DNA from: Blasia pusilla
Lineage: Eukaryota > Marchantiophyta > Marchantiopsida > Blasiales
Direction of reading: 5' to 3'
DNA length: 64,000 nucleotides
Assembly (NCBI GenBank): GCA_050084515.1
Contig: CM114275.1
Span: forward strand, 18,290,001-18,354,000
The position numbers and the translations under genes were made by a program. The notes under the pieces are model-generated. The model did no database searches and was not told the origin of the DNA. It saw only the letters and a program-made list of their open reading frames with translations. Position 1 is the stretch's first letter. Every line of letters starts with the position of its first letter. Below are positions 35,686-48,614 of the stretch, piece by piece.

Positions 35686-38669
35686 AAAGCTCTGCCCGCA
35701 CTTGGTCCACCCGGCATGCTCAGAGCTCGTGCTCTCTAGCCAAAGCAAAAATCTTTCGCCTAATTTTGGTCCGACAAACCTGGGTAATCAGACCAAGGCC
35801 TCCCTGACTTTATAATAGTAATCGCTTCCTGGTCTATTCGTTTTCCTCACCGACCCGCGGAATAGCGTAGTGACGCGTTTCCTCACAGACTCCCCTGGAC
35901 AAGGGATGAGAACTGGAGAGGGTTGGGCCTCAGCGATCGCGAGACTCGCAACTCGATGGCCTCTCTTTCATTCATCATATGGCTCCGAGTCTTCTTCATC
36001 GCCTCCGTAATGTTCGTCTGTAGGAAACGTTCCAAGGACCAAACCTGCGAGCTCACCTTCAGTAGGTAGCATGACGGGAGTACTTCCGGAAAGGAGTCAC
36101 GACGGAGATGAAATGAAATGAAAATGTTCCAATAAGAACGCAGCGCTGGCCATTTCCAATCTGACATCATGAAGTGGTTAAACCCCGGTATTCGGAACCA
36201 GTCTCAACTTCGTACGACATTTGGTAGCTTCGAAACGACTAGTCGGGAAGTAGGCCAATCCTTCAAGACTTCTGTTGAATCAGTGGAGATGCTGCTATAC
36301 CTCCGCACGTTCAGGCTACAGGAATCCTTCGACTACACTCGTGCGATATATCACACAAATGAAGTGATGCAAATGGCACATCAAAGATGCAAATGATGAT
36401 AAGAATCATAAAAACCCAATCCCAAGAAATCTCAGAAAGAAAAGCGTGCTCAAAATCTTGTACCGTAAATTTGACAAAAAACTTGGAGTTTAGAAAAGAG
36501 TTTGTGTTTCCTCTTCGACGTCTTGTAAACTAGCAATCATTGTGTCATTCTATCTTCATGATTCGACCATTTTCTGAGTTATGATCGGAAGCACTAAGAG
36601 ATCGAGATACCCTGATAACTACATGTACATCTATCTAGCTCTGCAAAGTATAGAGCCCAGGAGTTCATGAAAATAGTCAACCTCTATACAGAAGTTATCA
36701 TCTCGAGTATCGAGCTATGAGGGTATGTTAACACTCCTGCATTGGTCTCTACTAAGTCATGTCTCTAGTATCTCGAGTCTCGAGCTGGAAGTCATCGAAA
36801 CATCATGGGTCAATCAAGTAATAGCATCCCAAGACTAACACTTTTCTGGTAGTTGTACTGGGTAACTGAGGTGTAGGTCAATCTCAGTTCAGAATCCATT
36901 CCTTTTGCGGACTTCTGCCGCCATGAAACGTCGTACTTACTTTGTCCTCGGGAACTGGCAAACCTCGCGTGTCCACGGAAAAGTTATGAAATCAATTCGC
37001 TCTCAGATTGGTGGATGTGGGGGAGAATGAACAATCTTGTATTCTTTATGAACCGGTCGATTGTGTGTCTGTATAATAGCAGTTGCCATGGTCACTCACA
37101 TGCGTCCACTGGAAGAATAGGTACCAATCGCTAACGGCTCTTTGTAGACAAAGCTAGTCATGGCTTTAAGGGATTTCCTGCCCGATCGTGTGTGTGGGGG
37201 AAGCATCCCGAGGTCAGTAGCACAAGGAGCTGCAGCGACCAAATGCTGCCCACGCAATGAACACGAGATTAGCGCTCTTTAAGAGCGGCTTCTGAAACGT
37301 TTTGAATTGAAAGTGCGGGAACACGGTCTGATAAACCTGTGCACATGTGGAATCTAGAATTTCATTATCCTGGCATTGTTCAATTCCAGCTAAATGCCGT
37401 GTGCGCGGACATCGAGGTATGGTGAACGTTGTGTGGTTTGAAAAAAAGAATTGTTACTTAACTTGGAGTTGCTCCGCCTCCAAGGGGTGATGCTGTCGAA
37501 TGGGTGCAGAACTGAATTCATCGCAGCAAGTTAGGTAGAATCCCTCCACTACCACAGGGATCTGGGTCCTAAGGGTTGTGCTTCATTCGTCGAAAAAATT
37601 GGCATCTGTGTGAAGGCTTTGAATCATCCTTCGAATAGTCTCGTGGAATGCTACAAGCTGCAAGATCATCGTCATGGAAAATCAATGATCTGGATTCACA
37701 AACTAATCTTAGGGTATCTCTTCAACGACTCCTCTTGGCATCAGAAGAAGCTGGTTCTAAGCGCTCGTGTTGGTTGCCTGACGTTGCTAACGGAAGTTCT
37801 GTGCAGATGATCTACTCGACTTGTGGTACTCGATCAACCTTAAGAATCCAACCGGATCTGCATGGAAGGATGGTCCGTTAGCTCGACCCGGAAATCGCTT
37901 ACATGGGATGTAAAGGAAGAGACAATTCCCACAGAATCCATCTAAGGAGCAAGAAATAACAGCTGAAATTCAGAACTGTTAACATCCAGAGAATATGTTC
38001 AGCCCTACCCTACGGCTTCTCCAGCTTTACAGCGGCCTGGTTGGCACATAGACCCAGGGCCATGAAAATGTTAGAAAGAACAGTCCAAGCCAGCTGAACT
38101 CACTTCCCCTATGGTTTCTCGCATCGGCGAAATGATGGTTTGAGATTCCTAAATCTCGGCTGAATTCGCAGTAAGCGCAGCAAGCGCATGTAGGCATCTT
38201 TAAGTTTTTCTCTCCTCAGGAACATTGTTGAGGCAAACGAGGCCAACGCAAAACTTGCAACGAAAGGCCGAAACCTTTGAATCTCGACGCCCATCGTGCA
38301 AGAGGATGCTTCACAAACGCACCTCGTATAGAAACGTCAAGATAGCCTTTTTCTTGCGTGCAGAGATGTAAACCCCTTAATAGCACATTGCATATCGGGA
38401 GCTCGGAGGGAACAGACAATCGGCCTCCACTGACTCCGAGATGCCTAATGCTCGGGGACGATGATCTAGTTTTCAACTAGGTCACCGCATCTAAAAGACC
38501 TAATCGTTCTGGCTAGTAACGAGTTTACGATCACAGCATCTGTGCATCATCCTTTTGGGCGATGAGTGTGTGTAACCAAATTCTCCTTCTACAATCCAAG
38601 TAAATTCTACCATCGGACGACTTGAGGATCGAACTCGACAAACAAAGAGCCTGCACCTCAGAGGAGAAG

Positions 38670-38775
38670 GTTTGACGTGTCCTGCATGGCCCCCTGAATG
38701 CCAGCTACGGAGCCTGTCAATCTGTTGAGAAGCTCCTCAGGTGGCATACAGGGAGCCAGGCAGAAATGGTCTCGC
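38670..38775 (-). ncRNA. MIR160: MIR160 microRNA precursor hairpin
   Basis: The minus strand of 38,742-38,762 is identical over all 21 bases to canonical plant miR160 (begins TGCCTGGCTCCC, ends GTATGCCA). The facing arm is 38,683-38,703: 18 of 21 positions pair and one more can wobble. They are separated by a 38-nt loop that itself holds a GGAGC/GCTCC helix. Unequal mismatches (positions 4, 9 and 15) and the 5' position of the mature strand are typical of plant precursors. miR160 directs cleavage of ARF10/16/17-class auxin response factor mRNAs. The plus strand also translates to a GGIQGARQ peptide like the ARF target site, but the fold-back partner favours a precursor. No other arm or gene fits the plus strand. 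Confidence 0.9.
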
Positions 38776-39830
38776 CTCCCAACTCGGTGGAATCGAGTAC
38801 AACTGAACATGATGAAAATAAGCGAAGCTGGACCAGCTGGAAGCTTTCCACATCGATATGTAGAGAACGCGACTCAGGATATAAAAATCGGCCGACGAAT
38901 TCGGAGAGTGAGTCACGAGTGTGAGCTGGTGGCACTCGAAGTAATACTCCTCACCGGCAGAAAATAAGCTCGCATCGAGGAGTCGAGCAATCATTTTAAC
39001 AGATTCCAGCATGGTCGACATATGTAGGCAGCCAGGATAGTTAGCTTTTGACAAATCTGATGAGGAAATCGTGCAGTCTTCTTGCATCGCTTCGTGTCAT
39101 TCCGCCACAACCGCCATGAAGTAATCCGACGAGAATCCTTCAGGGCGGGAGATGGGGGTGCGAGGGGAAGTGGGGTTAGTCACTGCCGTCCATTCTTTCG
39201 CTCAGTCCCCCTTCGAGACGTTCCTCTGATCTCCTTCTAACAACCCCACCAGCTCACTCGCCAGGTTTCTAGTTGCTGCGCAGAGTTCAGCAACCGGAAG
39301 AGTCCGGCTCAACTTGTCTTGTAACGCAATCACTCCACAGGCCCACAAGACGACCCATTTATGAGACGCAGAGACAAATTCTCCTCTCTTTACCTTCTCA
39401 AAGAGCGTCAACCACAACTAACTGGATGCTCTCTGACAAAAATCCACCCCAGCTGTCGGTCCCACTGTCGAGGCTTTGGAACTGACATCTTGTCTGTTCT
39501 CCTTTGCCCTCGCCTCTCTCCCCTACCTCCTATATGTATCCCACTCGCCCATCAACCCCGCGATCGTTTCACTCGCCCCCTCCCATCCTCAAGGCTCACG
39601 TCATTCAAGACATCTCCTTCCACCCATGCCTGCCTGCAGCACATCCCCATCTCTTAAATAGCTTCCTCGCGATCTATCCGTCCCTTCCACCGGAGATTCG
39701 AGTGCATTACGCTGTCTGTTGGGTCTTGTTCCCCGTCTCCCCCCCCACTGGAGAATCTCTACCATAATGTGTAGTGCAGATTTTCTGTTGCCATGTACAT
39801 ACACTGCCTGTTCATGGTGCGATGGGGCAT

Positions 39831-39854
39831 ATGCATGCATGCATGCATGCATGC
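39831..39854. promoter_or_regulatory. (ATGC)6 block, overlapping RY motifs
   Basis: Six tandem ATGC units give overlapping CATGCATG words, the RY element bound by plant B3-domain factors of the ABI3/FUS3/LEC2 type. They lie about 1.1 kb upstream of the MIR160 hairpin in its direction of transcription. A plain microsatellite is the alternative. Confidence 0.4.
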
Positions 39855-42006
39855 CGGGGGTCGCCAGACTTCGCCACACTGGACTCAACGGCAGTACGAT
39901 GTTTTCTCTCGCTTCCACCCCCTTCCGCTCCCCTACTGTACACTCCACGCGCTCTACGATACTCTTCTCTAGTCTACACTACACTACTCTGGCCCGGACC
40001 GGCCTGGCCTGGCTTGGCCGAGTTTTCCAAAAATCTCCGCTCAAACGCGAAGTTCATGCCCCTCACCTCAAGATAAGGAATCCAACGCCGGTCTCCGATC
40101 TGGAACCACAGTTTCCCTGGCGACACTGTTTCCCTCCATGACAGGCGGTCAAAGAGAAGTGGGTGCTCTACTCTACTCGGTCAAATATATATCTATCTTG
40201 CTCTCTCTCGCCTTCAGGCTTGCCTCGAAGTTCGAGTTCGGCTACTGTTCGCATTCTGTTTGTACCTTGAATACAACTAACTTCTACCTTCTTCAATACC
40301 TTCTGCCACCATTTCACTTTCTGGAGTCTGGACCTGCCCCCAGGGGTCGACTAGATCGCCCTCCGAAATATTAGGTGTTACTTTAGAGAATCCATGGTTT
40401 ACAGTGGGGCGGCTGCTAGTGTTCCTCTCGTTACACGACCGTCGATGTCACCATCGCCATGTAGCCCCTGTACACATACGATTGAATCGCGCGGTCCCTC
40501 TATAAAATAGAATTAAATCTCGCACTTTTTAAATATTGGCCGATCGGACGCATGAATGTACACTGCCTCGTACTCTTAACGATTTTCACCTTTACCTGAC
40601 ATTTCGGGACTCCAACTTATAAATAATTTATCTAGCACCGAGTCGTGACGTGCAATTTCCCTTTTTCCGGAAATTCTTCTTCGCTTTCTTTTTATCTTGC
40701 GGACGTCGTTGCGAGACTGTGGTTGATGCGTGATATCAAGAAAAATAAAATAAAAACAGGAAATGAAATCGGAATCGCCCCCATCCAATAAACTAACTCC
40801 GTCGATCTTTTCGGGGATCATCTAGTCGACGTTCTTGTCGCGTTCGAAACAGAGCTGGAAAAAAAGAAAAATGCGCAGGGGGAGGGGGAGGATGGTCAGA
40901 TGCTAGCTTCGTTTCGGTTATCATTCCGAAACTCACAGCATTGGCATTGTCGTGTTGTCGACAGCTTTAACCGGCCAGACTCTCCGAGGATCTAAAACGT
41001 GACGGATACATGGTTTCAATATGCAGTCTTTGCTTTCGGAGCAGTTTCCAATTAGGTGGGAGAGACTCAGTACCACCCAGGCCAAATGCTCGACAAGAGA
41101 GAAGAGGAGAAAAGAAAAGAAATTAAACTATTTGGTCTCCCAGATAGAAGACTCGAGAGTAACGAGGAGCTCACATTCGCGCATTAAAGGTTTAATTCCG
41201 GCGACACGATCGCGATACGACTGGATGCATCTACAGCCCTCAGATGCTGGAGTATTCACCAGATCGTGTCACCGGATGTCATTTACAGCCCTCAGCTCAG
41301 AGGGGCGTCTGCAACGAAATTGATACACGGATCAATAATTACTTTCCGATCGTTTCTTTTGTAAGTTTCAAGGTACACATCCGATAAAAAATATGGGCCC
41401 CTAGCTTTTATCGGAACTTTTGTACATGGAAGTTCCTGAGTCCCATGAAGATTCTGGAAAAGTAACGAAGGACAAAAGATAACGAATGAAATGAGTGCGA
41501 AGTAGGCAATCCAGAATCGCAGTCCATATGTCCACGATACTTCTGTACGTATATAGACTACGAGCTAGTTAGACCTTTGTGTCACGCCGTTTCGATGCCT
41601 ACCTCGACATTTCCCCTCATAGCATAGCATAGGGGGAGGCAGGCAGCGGCACACTCACTGCGTACACAGCTGACTGATGCAATCAGAGTGCCACCTTTGC
41701 GAGCGGCAGCTTCTGGCGGCCACGGAGTAGACGATCTGTTACATTTGGTGGTCGCTCTCGCGACGGAGCACACCCAACTCGACGATTACCAGTTCTTGTA
41801 TCGAAACTGCTACTCGCTTAGTCTACCGCCCGTCTCGCGGAGCGCAGCTCCCCTTCCCTACTATCGCGGGCGGAGCCCAGTTTAACGTTCTTCCCAGTGC
41901 AACGGTCGGAGTGACCGGCATCTTGGCCCCCGGTGCGTTCCTGCTGTACCGGGCGTTTCAGGGATGTCGAAGTCGTAGAATGGTCTCATCATTACCTTCC
42001 AGAAAG

Positions 42007-42014
42007 TTTATATA
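42007..42014 (-). promoter_or_regulatory. Candidate minus-strand TATA box at the island edge
   Basis: On the minus strand the site reads CGTATATAAAC, close to a plant TATA consensus, and points into the CG-rich island toward MIR160, about 3.2 kb away. It sits exactly where composition changes. A nearer start, for example from the AT-rich word at about 40,183-40,196, is equally possible. Confidence 0.3.
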
Positions 42015-42019
42015 CGAAA

Positions 42020-45000
42020 ACGCAAAATGTTATCATTTTTTATTCAAATAGTATAGTAATTTATTATATTATAATCGGAAGATAGTTTGCAAACACATGG
42101 CAGCTGAGCATACGAAAAAAATTTCATACTATGTGCATAAAAAAATGTTCTCGATTCTTTGCGGGAGCACGATTATTGGCTTTTTTCAAGATTATGACAA
42201 GAGTCATACTCGGAAAAGAGTTAGGGCTTGTGATCCAATCCCAATATTTCCATGCTTTTCTTTCTTTCTTTCAACGAAGATAGAATTTAAATCGTGGTGA
42301 AATAGAAACGTTTACGTGGTATTTCGGCACTCATTCGACCTATTAATAATAAGACTACTTACAGCTCTTCATTGACACTACGAATTTCTTTCTAGTTATG
42401 CTTAGAACCTAGGTTAATCTTGTGTGGATTTGAATAAAATCCACGTAATTAATCTTCTATTGTCCTACACACATAAGATTGATGCCGTCATCAAAGGGAA
42501 TTTTTTATTCTTCCTTTTTTATGATGTTTGATACAAGTCGTTGTAACCTAGGGGATTTCACAAGTCGGCATTATGACGGGTTTAATTGGAAAAAAGTATG
42601 GCCGATTTCATTAATTTTTTCAAAATCATTATGGAAAATTTGTTCTTAATGGGTAGTTTTTACACCCGTCAGGTTGGTAAGCAAAACAGGGGTATTTAGC
42701 CAAATTCTAACTTTGGAAAGGAGATAGATTTACATTAGAAACATAAGAAAAATTTCTGAAATTCTCATCTCTTTTAGGATAGACCGGTGAGATCTAGCAG
42801 AATGCCTTCGGGATACTAGAAGCCAGCCTCATGAGGTTGAGAATGACGTGCTGAGGCCACGGGTAACCGCGAGAGCAGGTTTTCCTTTCGTTTAGGCTCA
42901 TTTGGAGCCATATAAAGAAACTTACTATTTTGGGTAAGTTTCCATTTGGAGCATAGTTGAATTTCCAATTTTGGGAAGTGGTCCTCGACCCGCTACAACA
43001 GGTCAAGAGCCAAGGAGGTGACCTACGAGCATAGGTTACAGAGGAGAGAGCTTGGGAGAGGGAAGGAGGTATACCTCCAAGAGAGAGCTTGAGGGCTCAT
43101 TCTCTCTTTGTTGAACCTCTTGGCACGAGGCGACGGAGTTATGGTCCTTTGCCTTGTGAGTATAATCCAAGTATGAGTATGATGTGAAATCATCATACTC
43201 GTACTACTTCCATAACCAATCTTTCTCCAAAATCCTTTAAAAAAATTTAACGACATGCCTTGATAAGCCAAGAACATGCAAATTTTTATCATGCCCAAAT
43301 GGAGTGAATAACTTAAATTAAAACGAATAACTTAAATTTTTCCATAATTAAATCAATACATATGTTGGTATTCATAATGGGAATTGGAACCATTCACAAA
43401 ATGCCCAATAAATGGTGTGGAAATACCTCCAAGATTGGGATCCATCTAACGGTTAAGTTTGGTTTTTAACTTGAAGTTCCTAAGATTTTCAGATCTTTCA
43501 AAGTCAAACATCATTGCACGTTCAATGCTTGTTTGTGATTTACACCATTCCTAATTTCCTACCATAACCAACCTTGATCCAAAACTCATGGAACCTTTTT
43601 GGAGTATGTATAGATGTGCCATAAGCATGCAGGAATCTTGTTTCCTGCCAAATGAGTTGTAGAAGTGGAACTAAAAATCAGAACTAAAAATTAGTATAAA
43701 TATTTTATAAGGAATATGAAATGTTAAATAAGTTCTCCATTTAAGGCCAAAAGGTATTTTAGCTATGATATTTACCCGCATGGACTTCAATGAGATATTA
43801 TTTAAAAAAATAATATTTCAAAACTTCCCTTTCAAAAAGACACTTTGTGGCCATTATTTCACTACTGAAAAACAAAGGCTTCCATCCACCTATCTAGTGT
43901 TGGGCCATTTTTGGCATCGTTAGCCCTTTATAATTTTTTTAAAACCTTCACCACACTTTAAGTTCTCTCAACCCCAATCATACTCTATATTATATATTTA
44001 TTTATTTGTTTATTTATCTATTTATTTATTTATTTCCCAAGTTATGCCGCATTCTAATTCACGAAGGGATATTTTTTTTTTTATTTCAAAACGACCTAAC
44101 ATTCAAAGATTAATTACTAATTACGCTTATTAGTCAATAAGGATTCGGAGGGGAAATGCTTCAAATGCATGCATAAAGTTCACACAACATTCTAGTCTCC
44201 AAAAGTCCAAATGAGCATATTTCATTTAAAAAAAACTTTTTTATGTAAGATTTTTTTTTTCCAAATTTAATGTGAAAATGTGCCTTTTGAAATTGGGTAA
44301 CTTCTCATGAGTCATGTAATATCAAAATCATTAAATAAAAATTGCATTATGCCACTAAAGGGAGAATCTGAGATTGAAGGGAAATTCAACTTCCATTCTT
44401 ATTTCTTTAAATCCAAGCTACAAGCCTACAACTACTACGTACAAACTCACCCTTCCTATGCCTTAGTGCATCGTCATCAATCTCTGGAGTTGAGTCCTTG
44501 TTTTGGGAAAGAAAATTTCCTTATGCCTCATTAAAAAAGAAACCACCCCTCTTTCCTTGTGAAGGAGGAGAAGTTGCAAAGTGGTCCCCCCTTCCTACCA
44601 CCATCTATTATTCTCCCCTTCTCCTCACCCATCACCCACCCAAGTTGACCCGACACACTCCTAAACCCACTCCCTCCCCTCCCCCAAAAAACCCCCATTT
44701 CAAAAAGCATAAATAAACATCTACCTCTCTTACACTTTTTAACCACCAACATATCAAATCAATATAATTTCGAGAAGGTTTAATATTTTTCACTTCATGC
44801 ACTCTTCCATAAAGATATGAAGATGTAACCAATTTTTTTTATAACAAGCCAGATTCCTCACAAATATAATTTATTAAAATATCATTGTAATAATTGAAAA
44901 TAAACATCATTGTTAAAATCTCATGGAGAATGAAAAGACTTAAATTCTCTTTTGTTGTAAGGCAATATATACATCATTTCTATTGCATCTAGTACATTTG

Positions 45001-45260
45001 AGAGTATTTGATTCAAGGACCATATATACATAAGATTTATTTCTCATTTTAATTGGGTGGGAAATTTATTTTTCCTCTTAATTATAGCTTCTTGGTGTGA
45101 ACGGGGAACTCTCCCTTCCCAATATGCCTTCAAGTTTCGATCCAAATTTGAAAGTGGTGACGTAAATTTCTTCACAAGACATAGATTTTCGCCAAGGCAT
45201 ATTGGAAACATTACTTTGATTTTGTAATGTCATTCAAAAGACATGGAGTGTTCATGGGCA
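42020..45260. other. AT-rich intergenic DNA
   Basis: Composition drops abruptly at about 42,000. No domain is recognisable. A C-rich, TTT-broken stretch at 44,540-44,700 and the TTTA microsatellite are the only structures seen. Open frames here, such as 43,023-43,298 (minus), carry no known motif. Confidence 0.5.
43996..44035 (+). repeat. (TTTA)n microsatellite
   Basis: There are about ten imperfect TTTA units, interrupted by TTTG and TCTA. Confidence 0.85.
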
Positions 45261-45264
45261 TTGG

Positions 45265-45620
45265 CAAGGTTGCGTGCATATTTATGTACGTACCAAGGAC
45301 ACCGCCAACCCGCACCCCGACCAAGTGATCTGTCGGGCCTCTGCCCAATTTTGGCACTAGATTTATAGCCCGCGTCCTGCCCGCCTTGGTCTCATTTTGC
45401 GGATGTCTCAGCCTGCATTAGGCCCCCATTCCCTTTCGCGTCGGACCGTTGTTGAGGAACCACATCGAGCCCTTGCCCCGGGCCACAACCGTGCCCCTTG
45501 CTCATCCAATCTTATGAGGCCACATGGTCATCAAGGATTTTCCGCTTTAGCCAGCGTTTGGCCCGTATCTTGGCAAACCCCGCGTTGCCAGATGGAATCT
45601 CTTGATTGGCTTTGAGCTAG
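45265..45620 (+). repeat. GC-rich subterminal patch next to a CAAGGTTGC end
   Basis: CAAGGTTGCGTGC at 45,265 is followed by a patch full of CCCGC, GCCCG and CGGGCC words in otherwise AT-rich DNA. The same arrangement, inverted, occurs at 63,283 going down to about 62,870. Both patches lie on the 5' side of a copy of the kinase/coiled-coil gene. Such composition is common in subterminal regions of plant hAT transposons. Confidence 0.5.
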
Positions 45621-46109
45621 ATCCAAACCCACTTTCCCTTCCCATCACCTAAAATGTGTTTGAACACAAACCCATAAGCAAAGGGTCCACAAGTATGCCC
45701 CAAAATGCTTACCAGGGAATGTTTGTCCTTAAATAACCTCACCTACCCTTATTTCTCCTTAATCTTTTCCTCCTTTTCTTTGAGAGCAGGATTAGTCTTG
45801 GATTACGCCTCAAAATTTTATTGGTGCCTTGAGAGCGATAGGCTTCTATGGTTGCTGGGAATTTTGAGAGTCCTTTCTATGCCTTTGGGGATAGTTAGAA
45901 TTTTTTGTGACCCTAATTCTTGTATCTTAAATAAACTCTAACTTATTCCACATTACATAAGAAGTTTTGAATGTGGAATTTTCTTGTGTCATTGATTTTT
46001 GGTGATCTTGAGATTTTTTATTCATCGCCTCGAGTTTAGATGGGTTTCATTGACTTTCCTTAGCACATCAGTGATGTGGAGGTGGGTGCAATATCAATCA
46101 TCACTCTAA

Positions 46110-46720
46110 CTTCAGATCCTTCTACTTTCCCATCTATCACAATGAGGAAAGTTTCTCCTCTCTTCAAAATATTTACCTTCAGATGTTAGTATCGATTCGC
46201 GCCTTTCCTCCTTCTTGTAGATCCAGTAAATCCACCTCGCAAGACTACTAGTGGTCGGCGTTTCCTCGAGGTCCATCTTCTTTGTCATCTTCGTGCATAT
46301 GTTCCCCTTCCACATGATTGATAGGGCAGAGATGTGGCATATTTCCAAGCCTACAAAAATTACAATTCATGGGGATATAACTTTATCTACCATACTCAAA
46401 ACCTTCGCGCATATCTCGTTAGACTTCTAATTCCCTTCCTCCTTTAGGAACCCCGTTGGTTTGAGAAGTAACCCCTTGTAGTTTGGGGTTCTAATCTCTC
46501 TCCATTGGCACCCTTTGATTAAATCTTTGTTATGCACAACCATCATGTATTCAAATGTTACCCAACTCCATGTTATGACCCCACTCAACCTTGCCCTACT
46601 TTCCATCATGAACGATAAGTGTGGGCCCCCCTCTTGTAATCTATATTCATAGGCATGTCTAGACTTGTCTTTCCATGTTCGTTTTAGGAACGGACTTATC
46701 CATTTTTTATGCAACCATGT
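46110..46720 (-). pseudogene. Possible gag-like zinc-knuckle relic
   Basis: On the minus strand, CNFCRLGNMPHLCP near 46,370-46,330 resembles a CCHC zinc knuckle with altered spacing. It is preceded by a long, interrupted basic region and followed by a Glu/Lys-rich tail. LINE or LTR-element gag proteins have this order. No polymerase domain is visible beside it. Confidence 0.3.
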
Positions 46721-47221
46721 TCATATATATTTGCCATACGGTGGGCGCATTAGATTGCTTCATTGATATCCTTCATGTAATCTTAAATCACTTCTTAACG
46801 CTCCTCTAACTTTAAGTCTCTTTTGAAGAGATCAAGGGTTTTTGCCCCACTCAGATCATAGATTTGTGTTTGTAAGTCATGATACTTCTTCGAGCCCTTT
46901 CTTCATCCCGCTCCATGTTATTTGTTGATCCATTTCAATCAAGGATGTTCCCCATCCTTGATACCTTGTCAATGCTAGATTTGTCAACCTATGATATGAT
47001 CATCAATATTGAAAAGAGCAAATTATATTTCCATACAAGTGATCCAACCCTCTAATATCCCCATAGCTTGACTTCCTTAATACAGTTCTACCTTACATAC
47101 CTTTTTTGTTTTTCAATATCAATGAAGCTTGGGCATGAGCTTGGGCATTGATCTCCACCACTTCTTACGTTGCATGGGCCTCCACTACTCATGCACTTAA
47201 GGATTCTTCACTCTCCCTAGG

Positions 47222-48234
47222 TGTCATGACCCTCATAACCAAACATGCTCCGATGCAAAACATAATGACTCAAGTATATAGGCTCACAATAGGATGGATG
47301 AGCATCGGAGAATTGAAGTCTCTTGAAGGAGACATGAGATGTAAGATATGAGCAAGCTTGAGTATTTCATGTGTTAATGGTCACAACTCACGGAAACTTA
47401 GATGAAATGCAGACCAAGTCTTGAGAAGAGTCTAGTCTAGAAAAGTGGGTTTTCAAAAGAGGAATGAGAATCGGAATTGAAAGTTGACTAGTGTTTGGTG
47501 TTTCATTGTATTTTAGGTCATAATGGCGAACCCAATATGAGTTTGGGAAAAATAAGATGGCATTGGAAAGCTTATGCAAAGCCAATTCCAACGCATATTA
47601 AATATCTTGAAAAATGCATAAGCAGAGACCAAAAACTATCCAAATTAAAACTATAAGAAGGAGAATTACATTGATAGCCAAAAGTAGCGGCTTGAGAAAA
47701 CTTTCCCAAAGGTAGGGGGAGGTGGGAGAACCCCTAATTATATATAAGGGGGATGGTCTCTAAGGGTTCTTGGGACATTAACTCTATTTTGGAGAGCCAG
47801 AGGGCGAACCAAGGGCACATAATGGATCGAGATATTGACGTTTGGGTGCGAACATCAACCCATGTCCAAGGGAATGAATTTTGGAGGTTACCCTTAGATT
47901 CCAACCCGAGACTCAATTCTTGGATCATGGTTAGGGACTCATATGAGATTTATTGGACAGTGGGACCGCTTGGTGTGCAAGCGTTGTCATAGGTGCTTAG
48001 GCTATCTAGAAAGTAGGTCCCAAGTTTAGGAAGACTTGCTCCTATTGGGAAGTGAGGAGTTAAGACTTGTTGAGCTTGATGAATGGCCCGAGTTGAGAAA
48101 TCATGGAATTGGAAGGCTAATTGAATCAAACCAAGACTAATGAGAGTATGTTTGGGTACAGATTAGTAGAGTGAGTGTGACCTACTTAACGTACGCTTCT
48201 GCAATATTTGAGATTGAAGTTCAAGGATTGATCA
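47222..48234 (+). mobile_element. LTR-like repeat copy B (probable solo LTR)
   Basis: It begins TGTCATGACCCTCATAACC and ends GGATTGATCA, and is colinear with copy A throughout. A TATATATAAGG at about 47,738-47,748 stands at the same relative place as in copy A. Flanking pentamers (CTAGG and TATGT) do not match. It separates the GC-rich patch at 45.3 kb from the kinase-like gene at 48.6 kb and probably inserted between them. Confidence 0.6.
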
Positions 48235-48614
48235 TATGTAATAAGTGGAAGGATAACATGGAATTCAAAATCCATTACTTGTCTCATGAAAGCATCATCA
48301 AAGTAATATAAAAGATATCTTTTGAACTAATATTTATCAACATATAAGAGCTTGATAATGAAAGGATTTACCAATTGAAAATTTAGGGTCACTCTTGCTC
48401 CCCCTCTATCCATTCCCTACAAAATATTCCTCCCCTCTTACTCTACTTTGAGCATAATGACCATTGCTAGCCTCTTAAAAGCCTCTCCAAACTCACAGCA
48501 GTGGATCATTACTTGGCTATTCTTCCAAGAGAGATAATCCCCTCTAGTTAGAAGAGGGGATTATCCCCCTTCTAATGACTTCACTCCCTTATCTCTTGCC
48601 CTAAAAAATTCAAT

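Larger units (their letters stand above)
30700..42000. other. CG-rich, transposon-poor island without protein genes
   Basis: Compared by eye with either flank, this stretch has clearly more G+C (about half the bases on sampled lines) and abundant CG dinucleotides, while the flanks are AT-rich and CG-poor. No transposon domain is recognisable. The open frames (for example 33,044-33,613 minus) look like composition shadows, without domains or consistent exon structure. It holds purine/pyrimidine-biased tracts (32,280-32,350; 39,400-40,000), several microsatellites, TATA-like sites near both edges and the MIR160 hairpin. I read it as an unmethylated regulatory and non-coding locus. Confidence 0.6.

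Noticed and set aside
38600-38660. Possible tRNA on the minus strand (GAGTTCGATCCTC)
   Set aside because: There is no cloverleaf partner sequence at the required spacing.
38698-38967. Plus-strand frame containing GGIQGARQ, like an ARF gene with a miR160 target
   Set aside because: Nothing else in the frame resembles ARF proteins, and the neighbouring complementary arm makes a MIR160 precursor on the other strand the better explanation.
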